NCBI GenBank assembly: GCA_040880485.1
Contig: JBBDIJ010000005.1
Coordinates: 1-64,000, forward strand
Reading direction: 5' to 3'
DNA: 64,000 bases
Source: JBBDIJ01 sp040880485
GTDB lineage: Bacteria > Bacteroidota > Rhodothermia > Balneolales > Balneolaceae
In this document: piece by piece, positions 25,696 through 34,832 of the stretch
Position numbering within the stretch: position 1 is the first letter of the stretch
How the letters are laid out: the number at the start of each line of letters is the position of its first letter
The notes under the pieces: model-generated
Databases searched by the model: none
What the model saw: the letters and a program-made list of their open reading frames with translations, nothing else
Told to the model about the DNA's origin: nothing
Translations under genes and position numbers: made by a program

Positions 25696-28092
25696 TTACT
25701 CCTCTGAATGTCTTAGAATAAAGAAACCTTCTCTGGAGCTGTTGACAATAATATTTCCGCTTTCAAAGAAAGGGTAGTTACTCCAGGTGCCGCTAAATCC
25801 GGCGGTCACTTCACCGAATGGGTGAGTGTCAAAATAGCCGTGTTCCGTCGGATTTTCCGGATCTGTAATATCAATAACGCGCAGTCCCGAAGTATAGTTT
25901 GATTGATACATCATGTCGCCCCGGATGTAAAGATTATGGTCGGACGCCGGGCTGTCCAGAAGGTAACCCTGGACAAATTGTGGGTCTCTGAGGTCGGCAA
26001 GGTCCCAGATAATAGTACGTGTTTGATCGACCGTGCCTTGCAGTTCGTCCAGTTCATCGTTCTGAAAGAAGTAGCGGTGATCATCTGACAACCATCCCTG
26101 ATGGATATATCCGTAATCCGGATAGGAGGCAGTGGAGAGGGCTACCGGATTCTCCTTGTCGGTGACATCGGCAAGGCTGATGGCGGTTTCGTTGGCACCG
26201 ATGCAGATCTCCCGACCTGCAAATTCCTCTTGAGGCCCATCATAGATCACGCATTGAGCGTCATGCGAGTAGCCGGTACCGCTCCTGCCTGTGGAAGGAT
26301 CGGCAAAACAGCCAACAAACTCCGGTTCAGTGGGCTCCTCTATATTGATCATATGCAATCCCCCGCCACAAGTAGTTCCGCCGGCACTGGCTCCCACGAC
26401 AAAAGCATGGCCCGAATCTTCGTTGAGGACAATGTTATGTGCACTGTTGATGTTTCTGTAGTGAGCGTCCACTTCAAAGATTTTCGGTGTGCCGTCGTAG
26501 TCACGAAGTTTGGTCAGGTCCATGATCTGTACACCGTGGGGCCCGGCAGCGTCCGCAACTATAAATACGTGGTTCTTGTACACTTTCATGTCGCGCCAGA
26601 CAGCAGAACGGGACCCTTCCGGCATGGGGAGATTCCCCAGGTAGACCGGATTGTAAGGATCGCTCAAATCGACAAAAGAGGTTCCCTCGTTCCGTCCAAT
26701 AATGGCGTACTCATCTCCGGTTTCCGGGTCGGTCCACCCCCAGATATCATTGAGTCGAACACCACGGTCGTCGGATACCATCCGGACCGGTAGAAAGGAG
26801 ATCAGATCCATCTTCTCGCAATCGAAGATGTCTGCATAACCATCTGTACAGTTAACACGGCTTCCGGTGATCGGTTCGAGCAGATTGATCCCTTCTCCGA
26901 GTATCGTAGAAGTGTACTCCCATGAATCATCTTCGTTTCGTTCCAGTACGGCTGCAGCGCCGGAACCATAGTATGCACCAATGAGTCCGACAACAGCTAC
27001 ATCACCATCAATAGCCAGGGTTCCTGCATAGCGATCCCCTGCAGAGACCTCCGGACGGGGAAGTTTTTCCGATTCACTCCAAATGGAAGAATCCATGCTC
27101 CGGGTAAATGTATAGAGCTTTCCACGGTTCCCCTCGGCATTCGGAGCACCGGCCCAAACCTCATTTCCGGAAAAAGCGATCGTACTACCAAAGAGTTGGC
27201 GAAGATTTCCGTCGAAAGCTTGAAGACGGCTTTCCGAACTCCATGAGCCACTCTCCTCATCAAAACGGTAGGTGAGAACAGCTCCAGTGCCGGTGGCCTC
27301 ATTAGGAGCGCCAACCAGTAGTTCTGTGCCATTAAGGGCTATTGAAGAACCGTATCTGGCGTTGTCAGAGATCTGATTCTCATCCAGTGTAGCTTCCAGT
27401 TCCCACTCTCCGTCATTCTGGTTAAATATGTAGACAGCCCCACTCTCCAGTTGTGGTGCGCCAACGGCAAGGCGTGAACCATCAACTGCCAGGGTTGAAC
27501 CAAAAGCGCTTCCCCGGTTCTCGTCAGGGTTCTGAACGGTCGTACTTAGCTCCCAGCTTCCGTTATTTCCTCTCTCGAAGAGATAGATTGCTCCGAGACC
27601 ATCTTCTGCGTTGGGCGCAGATACGAAAGCGTAACGTCCGTGTAGTGCAACAACAGCTCCAAAGCCTATCTCCTCTTCCGTTTCGGAGAGGGTCAGTTTT
27701 GCCGATTCACTCCACGATCCGTCCGATGCACGATCGAAAAGATAAGCCGCACCGGTTCCATTCAATTGTGCCGGCGAACCGATGAGCACCGTGTTGTCAT
27801 CAGCAGAGATAGACCGGCCAAATTCATCTCCAATAAACCCGTCGGAGGCAGAGACACGGGTAGACTCTGACCAATCGTTTTCATTTCGATTGTAGATATA
27901 GACCACACCCGGCTGGTGAATATTTTCAGGTTCCCCGATAAAAATGGTTTCAGCGGAGATATCAAGTGCACGAGAGAACCCGACTACCGGCTCCGATTGT
28001 GAACTGTAGGCCATCGATTGAGCGATGGCTGTACCGGTAGATGAGAGGATGACGATAAGAGTAAAGAGTCGTTTGAGGTGTAACATGTTCAC
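25696..28092 (-). CDS. Choice-of-anchor B family protein with FG-GAP repeats
   Basis: 798 residues with a signal peptide (to about TAIAQ, residue 25). Residues ~30-400 hold about seven propeller repeats ([FY]GSxxAxxG, GAPxxxxxGAVYxF), and ~400-790 match the choice-of-anchor B region with LVIVD-type repeats: NDIWGWTDPETGDEYAI, GTSFVDLSDPYNPVYLGNL, VQIMDLTKLRDY, SHDAQCVIYDGP. No C-terminal sorting domain is apparent; it ends in FILRHSEE, so the anchoring mode is not visible. It is the first gene of a run of three secreted beta-propellers. Confidence 0.85.
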   Translation of the reverse strand: MNMLHLKRLFTLIVILSSTGTAIAQSMAYSSQSEPVVGFSRALDISAETIFIGEPENIHQPGVVYIYNRNENDWSESTRVSASDGFIGDEFGRSISADDNTVLIGSPAQLNGTGAAYLFDRASDGSWSESAKLTLSETEEEIGFGAVVALHGRYAFVSAPNAEDGLGAIYLFERGNNGSWELSTTVQNPDENRGSAFGSTLAVDGSRLAVGAPQLESGAVYIFNQNDGEWELEATLDENQISDNARYGSSIALNGTELLVGAPNEATGTGAVLTYRFDEESGSWSSESRLQAFDGNLRQLFGSTIAFSGNEVWAGAPNAEGNRGKLYTFTRSMDSSIWSESEKLPRPEVSAGDRYAGTLAIDGDVAVVGLIGAYYGSGAAAVLERNEDDSWEYTSTILGEGINLLEPITGSRVNCTDGYADIFDCEKMDLISFLPVRMVSDDRGVRLNDIWGWTDPETGDEYAIIGRNEGTSFVDLSDPYNPVYLGNLPMPEGSRSAVWRDMKVYKNHVFIVADAAGPHGVQIMDLTKLRDYDGTPKIFEVDAHYRNINSAHNIVLNEDSGHAFVVGASAGGTTCGGGLHMINIEEPTEPEFVGCFADPSTGRSGTGYSHDAQCVIYDGPQEEFAGREICIGANETAISLADVTDKENPVALSTASYPDYGYIHQGWLSDDHRYFFQNDELDELQGTVDQTRTIIWDLADLRDPQFVQGYLLDSPASDHNLYIRGDMMYQSNYTSGLRVIDITDPENPTEHGYFDTHPFGEVTAGFSGTWSNYPFFESGNIIVNSSREGFFILRHSEE

Positions 28093-28212
28093 GATGGCTT
28101 ATGGTTGAAGGCTTTAAAAAGACCGCATAGCAGAACAGACAAGAAAATAGTTTTTGGCAAAAAAGAAAAATATCCTGAAAAAAAGTGACCTGCCAGGCTC
28201 AAATAAAATAAC

Positions 28213-28659
28213 TCAACCCACCTCTCTGGAGGCAAGGACGGCAAGCCGGTCGGCCCGCTCATTGTACTCATCTCCCGAATGGCCTTTTACTTTGATCCAC
28301 TCTACATCATGAGGCACCATCGCCTGAAGCATCTCTTCCCACAGATCCCGGTTCTCTACCGGCTTTTTATCTGCCCTTCTCCATCCCCTGGCTTGCCAGT
28401 TATCGATCCATCCTTTTTTGAATGTGTTGATAACCAGCGCACTATCGCTATGGATCTTTACAATGCAGGGTTTTTTCAATGTATTGAGTGCTTCCACAAT
28501 GGCACGCATCTCCATTCGGTTGTTGGTGGTATGTACTTCACCTCCGGAGATCTCTCTCTCTTTCCCGTCCCAGATAAGTACGGCCCCCCATCCCCCCGGA
28601 CCCGGATTTCCGCTGCATGCCCCGTCTGTATAGATGGTGACCTCTGGCTTTCTCCTCAT
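28213..28659 (-). CDS. rnhA: Ribonuclease HI
   Basis: 148 residues, typical length. It cuts the RNA strand of RNA-DNA hybrids. The four catalytic acids are visible: Asp in YTDGACSGNPGPGGWG, Glu in NNRMEMRA, Asp in HSDSALVINT and Asp in NERADRLA; the basic handle region (WRRADKKPVENRDLW) is present. Its start overlaps the pyrF stop by four bases (ATGA), so it is the last gene of the tRNA-prs-rplY-pth-pyrF-rnhA string. Confidence 0.96.
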   Translation of the reverse strand: MRRKPEVTIYTDGACSGNPGPGGWGAVLIWDGKEREISGGEVHTTNNRMEMRAIVEALNTLKKPCIVKIHSDSALVINTFKKGWIDNWQARGWRRADKKPVENRDLWEEMLQAMVPHDVEWIKVKGHSGDEYNERADRLAVLASREVG

Positions 28660-29495
28660 CTATATTTTCGGCTAATGGGTTCCAGTTTGCCTGCCATAAC
28701 CTGTGCCCTCTCAGCAATTTGACTCTTCCACTGCTTCGATCTTCGATCACCGTATAGAATAGAACGGCTGGATGTAATCAGAGGAATTCCCCTGTGATTG
28801 GCTATGACCGGCAGCAGCTCATCAAGAGATCCGCCCTGGGATCCGACTCCCGGAATGAGAAGCGAGGCTTCCGGAAATTCATTCAATATATGCTCGAGTG
28901 ATTCGGGGTGGGTGGCTCCGATCACCAATCCTATATGTGTCCCGGCCGTCCTGCTTTTTTCCCGGAGCAGTCGGGTGATATAGGCAGCGAATGAGAGCCC
29001 GTTCTTCATCTCTCTCTGAAGCAGGTCTGCTGAACCCGGGTTGGATGTAAGTGCAAGGGAGTACACGGCACGGGATGGCTCATTCATCCAGGCTTCAAAT
29101 GTATCCAGGCCCATGAGAGGATTCAGAGTGATTGCATCTACCTCAAAATGATCAAAAAACGCTTTCTTGTATTGATCGGCGGTGGAGCCGATATCTCCGC
29201 GTTTTGCATCGGCAATCACAATTTTATCTGAAGGAGCCGCTCTCAGAATCTTCTCAAAAACGGCTATACCACGACTGCCCAACGCTTCAAAAAAAGCGAT
29301 ATTCGGCTTATAGGCACAACAGAAAGGGGCTGTAGCTTCCATCACTTCCAACGTGAATGCTTCGATCAGGTCTGCACTGTCAGGATATTTGTGATGGAGT
29401 TCTTCGGGAATCAGCTCCGGATTGGGATCCAGGCCGACGCAGAGTGCCGACTCCGATTCCCTAATGGCCCCTACAAGTTTTTCGGAATAGTCCAT
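28656..29495 (-). CDS. pyrF: Orotidine 5'-phosphate decarboxylase (type 2)
   Basis: 279 residues, the length of the longer type 2 enzymes. It makes UMP from OMP, the last step of pyrimidine synthesis. Active-site residues are visible in VGLDPNPELIP, YKPNIAFFEALG and IADAKRGDIGSTADQYK (the D-x-K-x4-D element). TLNPLMGLDTFEAW is typical of the type 2 group. It is coupled to rnhA and lies 59 bases after the upstream hypothetical gene. Confidence 0.95.
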   Translation of the reverse strand: MDYSEKLVGAIRESESALCVGLDPNPELIPEELHHKYPDSADLIEAFTLEVMEATAPFCCAYKPNIAFFEALGSRGIAVFEKILRAAPSDKIVIADAKRGDIGSTADQYKKAFFDHFEVDAITLNPLMGLDTFEAWMNEPSRAVYSLALTSNPGSADLLQREMKNGLSFAAYITRLLREKSRTAGTHIGLVIGATHPESLEHILNEFPEASLLIPGVGSQGGSLDELLPVIANHRGIPLITSSRSILYGDRRSKQWKSQIAERAQVMAGKLEPISRKYR

Positions 29496-29554
29496 GGTAG
29501 ATCTCTATTCAGGGTTCGGCCCGGAAGATAGCGATTTATCCCGGTGTGAACCCT

Positions 29555-30214
29555 CTATAAAACGGTCTCTTTGAAGACCTCTTCTGCTCCGTGAGGTGGT
29601 TTTTCCAGCCTCCACGTTTCGAAGTAGAACTGGCGTTCATTTCGGACTCTTTTCCCATTGATGCTGAAAAAGCGAAATTCAGGGGAGACGAGTTTCTGCA
29701 GGGGATAGAAGAGGTCGCGATACAGATTTCTTTTTGAAAACAGATGCAGGTCGTAACCGTGATGGGCGGGCTCTTTATAGAGTACAATTTCGCCGGAAGC
29801 GAGCGTTTCCCGGAGTGGATCCTTGCGCAGGCCGGCAAGGCTGTCCCGCTCGATATTGAGCAAACCAGGGTCAGTTCGGGTTTCCGCCTTGTCAGAGAAG
29901 AGCAGAACTTCCCCGGTTTTCATGTTATCCAGCTCCCGGGTAACTGAACCCGCTTTGCCACTTGTTCGGAAACGATGGTCAGGCAAGACCCGGTCCAGGA
30001 TCTGCAGGATGTCGGAGAGCTTGTCGAGCGTACTGAGGCCGAACCGCTCCTCCTCTAACCGGCTTCCTGAAAAGTAGAACCGAGAGTAGGTGGGGTCGGG
30101 TTGCAGGAGTGCTTCAAGAGACCCGGTGATATCCTGGCTTTCTCTGTCGGTATGCCGCTCTCTTAGTGCGTCGAGGCGTTGGTCATGCTCAAAAATCAGC
30201 TTGAATAGATCCAT
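29555..30214 (-). CDS. Conserved hypothetical protein
   Basis: 219 residues, not recognised. There is no signal peptide or membrane segment, and the protein is rich in charged residues (opening MDLFKLIFEHDQRLDALRER, several short strands such as GEVLLFSDK and GEIVLYKEP, ending in GAEEVFKETVL). It starts 6 bases after the pth stop, so translation is likely coupled, placing it in an operon with pth, rplY and prs. A role near translation or nucleotide supply is possible only from context. Confidence 0.6.
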   Translation of the reverse strand: MDLFKLIFEHDQRLDALRERHTDRESQDITGSLEALLQPDPTYSRFYFSGSRLEEERFGLSTLDKLSDILQILDRVLPDHRFRTSGKAGSVTRELDNMKTGEVLLFSDKAETRTDPGLLNIERDSLAGLRKDPLRETLASGEIVLYKEPAHHGYDLHLFSKRNLYRDLFYPLQKLVSPEFRFFSINGKRVRNERQFYFETWRLEKPPHGAEEVFKETVL

Positions 30215-30220
30215 AACAGT

Positions 30221-30778
30221 TCAATTGAATCGGTTCATTGCCGCATCGAGGCCTTCGTGAATAAAGGTGAGAACGGCTTCTGTTGCACGGTCCAGAGTTT
30301 CGGCGATCACTTTCTCTTCTCCGGCATCGAAAGGGGAGAGGACGTAACGGGATTGTCCACCACGTTCAAAACTGTTTCCGATACCAATTCTCAGACGGGG
30401 AATTTCGCGGGTGTCCATCATTCGAAGTACATCCTCCAGCCCGTTATGCCCGCCGGCACTTCCGCCGGGTCGAAGACGGATCTGTCCGGGTGGCAGATTT
30501 ACATCATCATAACAGATTAAACAGCTGTTTGCAGAGATCTGAAACTTGCCTGCGATGCGCCGGACTGCCTGACCGCTCCGGTTCATCCAGGTCAATGGCT
30601 TCACGAGGAGAACCTTGCGGCCCCTGAAACTGCCCTCTGCAATCCGCGAGGGGCCAGGCCCCTCTTCAAATTGTACCGAGAGTTCTTCGGCAACCCGGTC
30701 GGCCAGCGCGAAACCTGAATTGTGCCGGGTTCCAATATAGTCGGCACCTGGATTACCGAGTCCGGCCACAAGCACCAT
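30221..30778 (-). CDS. pth: Peptidyl-tRNA hydrolase
   Basis: 185 residues. It frees tRNA from peptidyl-tRNA dropped by ribosomes. The family residues are seen: GLGNPG near the start, catalytic His in TRHNSGFALAD, Asn in PLTWMNRSGQAV, DDVNLPPGQIRLRPGGSAGG and HNGLEDV. It follows rplY by 36 bases, the common pairing of pth with the CTC/L25 gene. The start gives the usual MVLVAGLGNPG. Confidence 0.97.
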   Translation of the reverse strand: MVLVAGLGNPGADYIGTRHNSGFALADRVAEELSVQFEEGPGPSRIAEGSFRGRKVLLVKPLTWMNRSGQAVRRIAGKFQISANSCLICYDDVNLPPGQIRLRPGGSAGGHNGLEDVLRMMDTREIPRLRIGIGNSFERGGQSRYVLSPFDAGEEKVIAETLDRATEAVLTFIHEGLDAAMNRFN

Positions 30779-30814
30779 CAGATATCCAAACTGCGTGGAA
30801 GCTCAGGCTGCATG

Positions 30815-31519
30815 CTACTCCTTGTCGGTTTTTGTCTCTTCTCCTTCTCCCTCTCCTTCGGTTTCTTCACCTTCGGTTTCCGCATCGGCAACTGCTTCCT
30901 CATCTTCCAGTTCACCAAGAAGTTCGCTCTCCTCTTCTGTAGAAGATGTGAACAGGGCTTCAGACTTCGGTGGTGCAACAGTAACGATGGTTCTGGAATT
31001 GTCGTCAAGGGGTACGAGCCCCTCCATCTCCAGTTCGCTAACGTGTACTGAATCTCCAATGTTCAGTTCCGTAATGTCCACTTCAAAGAGGGCCGGGATG
31101 CGGTCTGGAAGCGCCTTGATGCGCAGAATACGCAGAGGTTGCAGGACACGTCCACCACCGTCACGAACCCCGGCGGCAATCCCTTTGAGCCGGATCGGCA
31201 CCCGCAGGGTTACAGGCTGCTTCTCATCCATAACATAGAAGTCGGCATGAATAGGCCGGTCTGTGATCGGGTCGTACTCTACACGTTTCAGAAGTGTAGT
31301 GTAGGATTTGCTATCAATCTTCAGATCCTGAAAAGTGGTTCGGCCTGATGAGAGCAGTTTTTCGAGATCCGCTTCATCTACAGAAAAGTGAAGGTTCTCC
31401 TTCACGTTGGGTCCGTAAAGAACGGAAGGCACATGTTTCTCTTTGCGCAGTTGGGAAGCGGAACGTTTTCCGGTTTCTCTCGTTCGGCCTTCCATGGGTA
31501 CCAGTTCGGGTTTCGTCAT
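30815..31519 (-). CDS. rplY: Ribosomal protein bL25 (CTC/general stress form)
   Basis: 234 residues. The N-terminal ~95 residues are the L25 5S-rRNA-binding domain (GKRSASQLRKEKHVPSVLYG) and the C-terminal ~100 the TL5 beta domain (HADFYVMDEKQPVTLRVPIRLKG, ending IVTVAPPKSEA). The last ~40 residues are almost entirely Glu, Gly and Asp, a low-complexity acidic tail common in halophilic or marine relatives. It sits between prs and pth, the usual order. Confidence 0.95.
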   Translation of the reverse strand: MTKPELVPMEGRTRETGKRSASQLRKEKHVPSVLYGPNVKENLHFSVDEADLEKLLSSGRTTFQDLKIDSKSYTTLLKRVEYDPITDRPIHADFYVMDEKQPVTLRVPIRLKGIAAGVRDGGGRVLQPLRILRIKALPDRIPALFEVDITELNIGDSVHVSELEMEGLVPLDDNSRTIVTVAPPKSEALFTSSTEEESELLGELEDEEAVADAETEGEETEGEGEGEETKTDKE

Positions 31520-31536
31520 GACATTACAAATTAGAT

Positions 31537-32469
31537 TTAATCGTCAAAAAGGGCACTGATAGTGTCATTTGTATGGATTCTCTGAATCGCTTCGGCAAAA
31601 ATCCCTGCCACACTCATTACCTTGATCTTGCGCGAGGGTTTTCTGAGTGGAACCGTGTCGGTTACAATCAGTTCGTCAATAGGTGAATCTTCTATTCGCT
31701 GATAGGCGGGGCCGGAGAGAATCGGGTGCGTACAGGTCGCCTTGATGCTCAGTGCCCCCATCTCCTTCAGAGCTACAGCCGCGTTGGTAATCGTACCCGC
31801 TGTGTCTATCAGATCGTCCACAATCAAAACATGTTTTCCAGATACTTCACCTATAATGTTCATCACTTCGGCGACATTCTGTTTAGGCCGTCGTTTGTCA
31901 ATGAAAGCGAGCCCGGCTCCCAGTCGCTTGGAGTAGGAACGTGCCATCTTCAGGCTACCAACATCTGGCGCGACAACTACAAGGTTATCAATCGGGTGAT
32001 CCGTGAAATGATCTATAAAAATACGACTTGCATACAGATGATCGAGCGGTATGTCAAAAAACCCCTGAATCTGGGCTGCATGAAGGTCCATGGTCAAAAC
32101 ACGGTCGGCACCCGACTGAACCAGCAGGTTGGCCATCAGTTTTGACCCGATAGAAACTCTCGGCCGGTCCTTCCTGTCCTGTCTGGCATAACCGAAATAG
32201 GGTATAACTGCTGTCACCCGATGGACAGACGCCCGTTTGGCAGCATCGAGCATCAATAGAAGCTCGATGATATTGTCGCCGGGTGATGGAGTGGACTGTA
32301 TAATATATACGTCCTCTCCACGAATACTCTGTTCATACTTCACATACAGCTCGCCATCCGAAAAGGAGTTGACGGTTACTTCACCCAGAGTTGTGCCGTA
32401 ACATTCAGCGATTGAACGGGCCAGTGCCAGGTTGCTCCTTCCCGCAAAAATTGCAAGTGGTGTATCCAA
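31537..32469 (-). CDS. prs: Ribose-phosphate pyrophosphokinase
   Basis: 310 residues. It makes PRPP from ribose 5-phosphate and ATP. Signature segments: SDGELYVKYEQSIRGEDVYI, PYFGYARQDRK, TMDLHAAQIQGFFD and the PRPP loop VLIVDDLIDTAGTI. The start codon is TTG at 32469, giving MDTPLAIFAGRSN; no nearby ATG or GTG fits the known N-terminus. The tRNA-Gln gene lies about 120 bases upstream on the same strand. The product feeds pyrF and the PyrR-like protein encoded nearby. Confidence 0.95.
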   Translation of the reverse strand: MDTPLAIFAGRSNLALARSIAECYGTTLGEVTVNSFSDGELYVKYEQSIRGEDVYIIQSTPSPGDNIIELLLMLDAAKRASVHRVTAVIPYFGYARQDRKDRPRVSIGSKLMANLLVQSGADRVLTMDLHAAQIQGFFDIPLDHLYASRIFIDHFTDHPIDNLVVVAPDVGSLKMARSYSKRLGAGLAFIDKRRPKQNVAEVMNIIGEVSGKHVLIVDDLIDTAGTITNAAVALKEMGALSIKATCTHPILSGPAYQRIEDSPIDELIVTDTVPLRKPSRKIKVMSVAGIFAEAIQRIHTNDTISALFDD

Positions 32470-32586
32470 CGGATTCGGGCGTCGAGTGTAAATGAAAAAA
32501 CAAAAAGGATGTCTTTTTCAGGCATCCCTTTCTGGAAAAATTCAGTTTCCGCACCAAACAGTGTGCAGAGGTGGCCGAATCAGACG

Positions 32587-32657
32587 TTGCCCGGGGAGGA
32601 TTCGAACCCCCACTGACTGGACCAAAACCAGCTGTCCTGCCATTAGACGACCGGGCA
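32587..32657 (-). tRNA. tRNA-Gln (anticodon TTG)
   Basis: A complete cloverleaf is readable on the minus strand. The acceptor stem starts TGCCCGG and closes with CCGGGCA (U1-A72 as in Gln tRNAs). The D arm is GTC/GAC, the anticodon stem GCTGG/CCAGT encloses TTTTGGT with TTG at positions 34-36, the variable loop is CAGT, and the T arm is GGGGG-TTCGAAT-CCTCC. The discriminator base is A. No CCA is encoded, so CCA must be added later. It stands upstream of prs. Confidence 0.95.
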
Positions 32658-32845
32658 ATTCCTGCCATAGTAGACAGAAACCAAAGATAGGGATGAGTTC
32701 AGAAGCAATCAAGATGAAATCGTGCCGTTCAACCAATTCCCTTTGGCGGAAACTCTTCTAAATGGAGCCGGAAATGAGTAATTTGAGGGAATTGCCAAAT
32801 CACTTTAAAATTTTGAATACGGATTCAGATTTTCAAACGTAGCAA

Positions 32846-33358
32846 ATGAACCAGGATCACCGGATTGTATTGATGGATCGGGCCAGAATCGAACGAACTC
32901 TTCGAAGGATGGCATTTCAGATCGCAGAAAGGGCCGGTGAGCGTGAGATATTGCTGATCGGGTTAAACGAAAGGGGATCTGCAGTTGCTGCTGTATTAGA
33001 GGGTTGTCTGAAGAAGGCACTGATGCAGCGAGTGAAGCGTATCTCCTGGGTTGTGACAAAAAAACCGGATGTGAGTCCCGATTTACCTGCGTCAGGAAAA
33101 AAGGAGCGTATGGTAATTTGGGTAGATGATGTCATCTTTACCGGATCGACGATGTTTTCGGCCCTTCAGAAAATTGCTCCTGAACCTGAATGGTACTCCG
33201 CCGTTGCTGTGTTGATAGACCGCGGACATCGGCAGGTACCGGTGCATGCAGAGTTCAGTGGAATAGTACTTCAGACCAAGGCGAAAGAACATGTGGAGGT
33301 GACTCTCCGGAACGGGGAACCCGACGAAGTTCTTCTGATCAGAAATACCAGGTTATAA
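32846..33358 (+). CDS. PyrR-like phosphoribosyltransferase
   Basis: 170 residues with a type I phosphoribosyltransferase fold. The PRPP-binding loop is VIWVDDVIFTGSTMFSAL; LLIGLNERGSAVA and AVLIDRGHRQVPVHAEFSG, near the end, are like PyrR (uracil phosphoribosyltransferase/pyr attenuator-binding protein). Whether it binds RNA is unknown, and the gene is not next to pyrimidine genes on its own strand, although prs and pyrF are just upstream on the other strand. PRPP-dependent activity is the safe call. Confidence 0.8.
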   Translation: MNQDHRIVLMDRARIERTLRRMAFQIAERAGEREILLIGLNERGSAVAAVLEGCLKKALMQRVKRISWVVTKKPDVSPDLPASGKKERMVIWVDDVIFTGSTMFSALQKIAPEPEWYSAVAVLIDRGHRQVPVHAEFSGIVLQTKAKEHVEVTLRNGEPDEVLLIRNTRL

Positions 33359-33381
33359 ATCGGGACAAAAAGAGTAGCAAT

Positions 33382-34311
33382 ATGATTCATTCTTTTGCGT
33401 ACCCCCTGTGCCGGGTGGCGGTGGCCAGTTTCCTCACCGTTCTCCTGGGTTTGGCCGGGCCTGTAGATCGGGCTTTTGCCCAGATCGATGCTGTAGACAC
33501 AACCGAACCTGACGTGCCGGGGGATCTTGAAGGGTGGGATATGGAGTGGCGTGCCAGTATCACCGGCTCTCAGTCTGCCTATTCCAACTGGTCCAAAGGG
33601 GGTGTAAATACCCTGAGCATCCTGGGGAATTCAACCATCCGACTGTTTTACAAGATAGACCGGTATGCCCTTGAGGCCAGAATCGAAACCAGGTATGGCA
33701 AGGCGATGGTACAGGATGACGGTGTCCGCAAGACAGATGACCGGCTACGAATTCGTAACCGGATGCTCTATGACCTGAGCCGGGAGGATGCAGAGTTCAA
33801 ACTTTTTGGAAATATCAACATGGATACGCAATTCTCCCGTGGCTATCGATACGGTGAGTTGGAAAATGGAGGGGATCTGCTGGTCTCGGACTTTCTTGCT
33901 CCTGCCTATCTTATGCAGAATTCAGGCATCGCTTACTACCCCGATGGGGATTTCTCTGTGGAGGCGGGACTGGGAATGCGTCAGACGATTGTGAGAGACT
34001 CCTCTCTGTCGGAGCGCTACGGCCTGAATGAGGGGCAACGATTTCGAAACGAGGGTGGGTTTACGCTAGGAGCCTGGTACGAAGTCGATGTCATGGAAAA
34101 TGTAGCGTATTCCGGTTACCTGGAGTCGTTCACCAATCTTCTTGAACATGTCCGGAAGACAAATATAGCTATTGGTCATGAGCTTGTTGGCCGGATCAAC
34201 AGCCATATTCGTGCGGTTTTTCAGCTCGAACTTATCTTTGACGAAGATCAGTCCAAAAGGTGGCAGTTGAGCCAGTCTCTTTCGGCCGGACTCTCCATCA
34301 ACATCCGATAG
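33382..34311 (+). CDS. DUF3078 outer-membrane-type protein
   Basis: 309 residues from ATG 33382; earlier in-frame codons overlap the phosphoribosyltransferase gene and read as noise. The signal peptide ends about residue 34 (DRAFAQ). The DUF3078 hallmark WRASITGSQSAYSNWSKGGVN is at ~54-75, followed by alternating beta strands suited to an outer-membrane barrel, ending LSAGLSINIR. The family is widespread in Bacteroidota and relatives with no known function. It starts 23 bases after the upstream gene, likely the same transcript. Confidence 0.85.
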   Translation: MIHSFAYPLCRVAVASFLTVLLGLAGPVDRAFAQIDAVDTTEPDVPGDLEGWDMEWRASITGSQSAYSNWSKGGVNTLSILGNSTIRLFYKIDRYALEARIETRYGKAMVQDDGVRKTDDRLRIRNRMLYDLSREDAEFKLFGNINMDTQFSRGYRYGELENGGDLLVSDFLAPAYLMQNSGIAYYPDGDFSVEAGLGMRQTIVRDSSLSERYGLNEGQRFRNEGGFTLGAWYEVDVMENVAYSGYLESFTNLLEHVRKTNIAIGHELVGRINSHIRAVFQLELIFDEDQSKRWQLSQSLSAGLSINIR

Positions 34312-34522
34312 CTCGAAGTTACTTTTGCTCATTCGCCCTGAATCGCTATATTCATGCGTTTGTGTTTTTGATTTTAAGATATTTTACATAGATTAGGATA
34401 TTCTAATCCAATCACTTGTGTCGCTTTTGCGGTTCAACGTACATTTTGTGGAGAGGATGGTATTCTGCCTCTCACCGTCCCGCCAGCCTCCGGGGGCGTG
34501 ATGTACAGGTTAAAATTTGCAC

Positions 34523-34550
34523 TCGGTGAGTGAAGATGAACACTCACTGA
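34523..34550. promoter_or_regulatory. Hairpin just before the split kinase gene
   Basis: A 10-pair inverted repeat (34523-34532 with 34541-34550, one G-T wobble) contains the perfect core GTGAGTG/CACTCAC and an 8-base loop. It ends 18 bases before the ATG at 34569, close to its ribosome-binding site (AGGGAG). It could be an operator or a translation-controlling stem; neither can be decided from sequence. Confidence 0.5.
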
Positions 34551-34568
34551 TTGCTTAGGGAGATATGG

Positions 34569-34796
34569 ATGAGTGAAATACGTCGTATTCTGATTGTTGA
34601 CGACAACGAGTCGATCCACAACGATATTGAGAGTATTTTAATGGCTCCACTCCGCAGAAGCGAGAGAGACTCCGGAATGAAGGAGATGGAAGCCGAACTA
34701 TTCGGTCCTGTTGAACAGGATAGCGATGGTATGCCCGGTTCAGAGGACTCAGATGGCCTCTCTAATGCTCCAACTGCTGTCGTACCAAACTATTGA
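34569..34796 (+). pseudogene. N-terminal receiver half, ending at in-frame TGA
   Basis: 75 residues from ATG 34569 with AGGGAG 7 bases upstream. It opens with a receiver start (SEIRRILIVDDNESIHNDIESILM), then a linker rich in Asp, Ser and Gly, and ends NAPTAVVPNY then TGA at 34794-34796. The same reading frame continues without any shift: IDHAFQGEEGIEMAVRAA, then the phospho-Asp strand LIFMDVRMPPGMNG. So one substitution has split a receiver domain that belongs to the kinase gene downstream. It may be a nonsense mutation, a sequencing error or read-through; the rest of the gene is intact. Confidence 0.7.
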
Positions 34797-34832
34797 ATTG
34801 ACCACGCTTTTCAGGGAGAGGAGGGGATCGAA

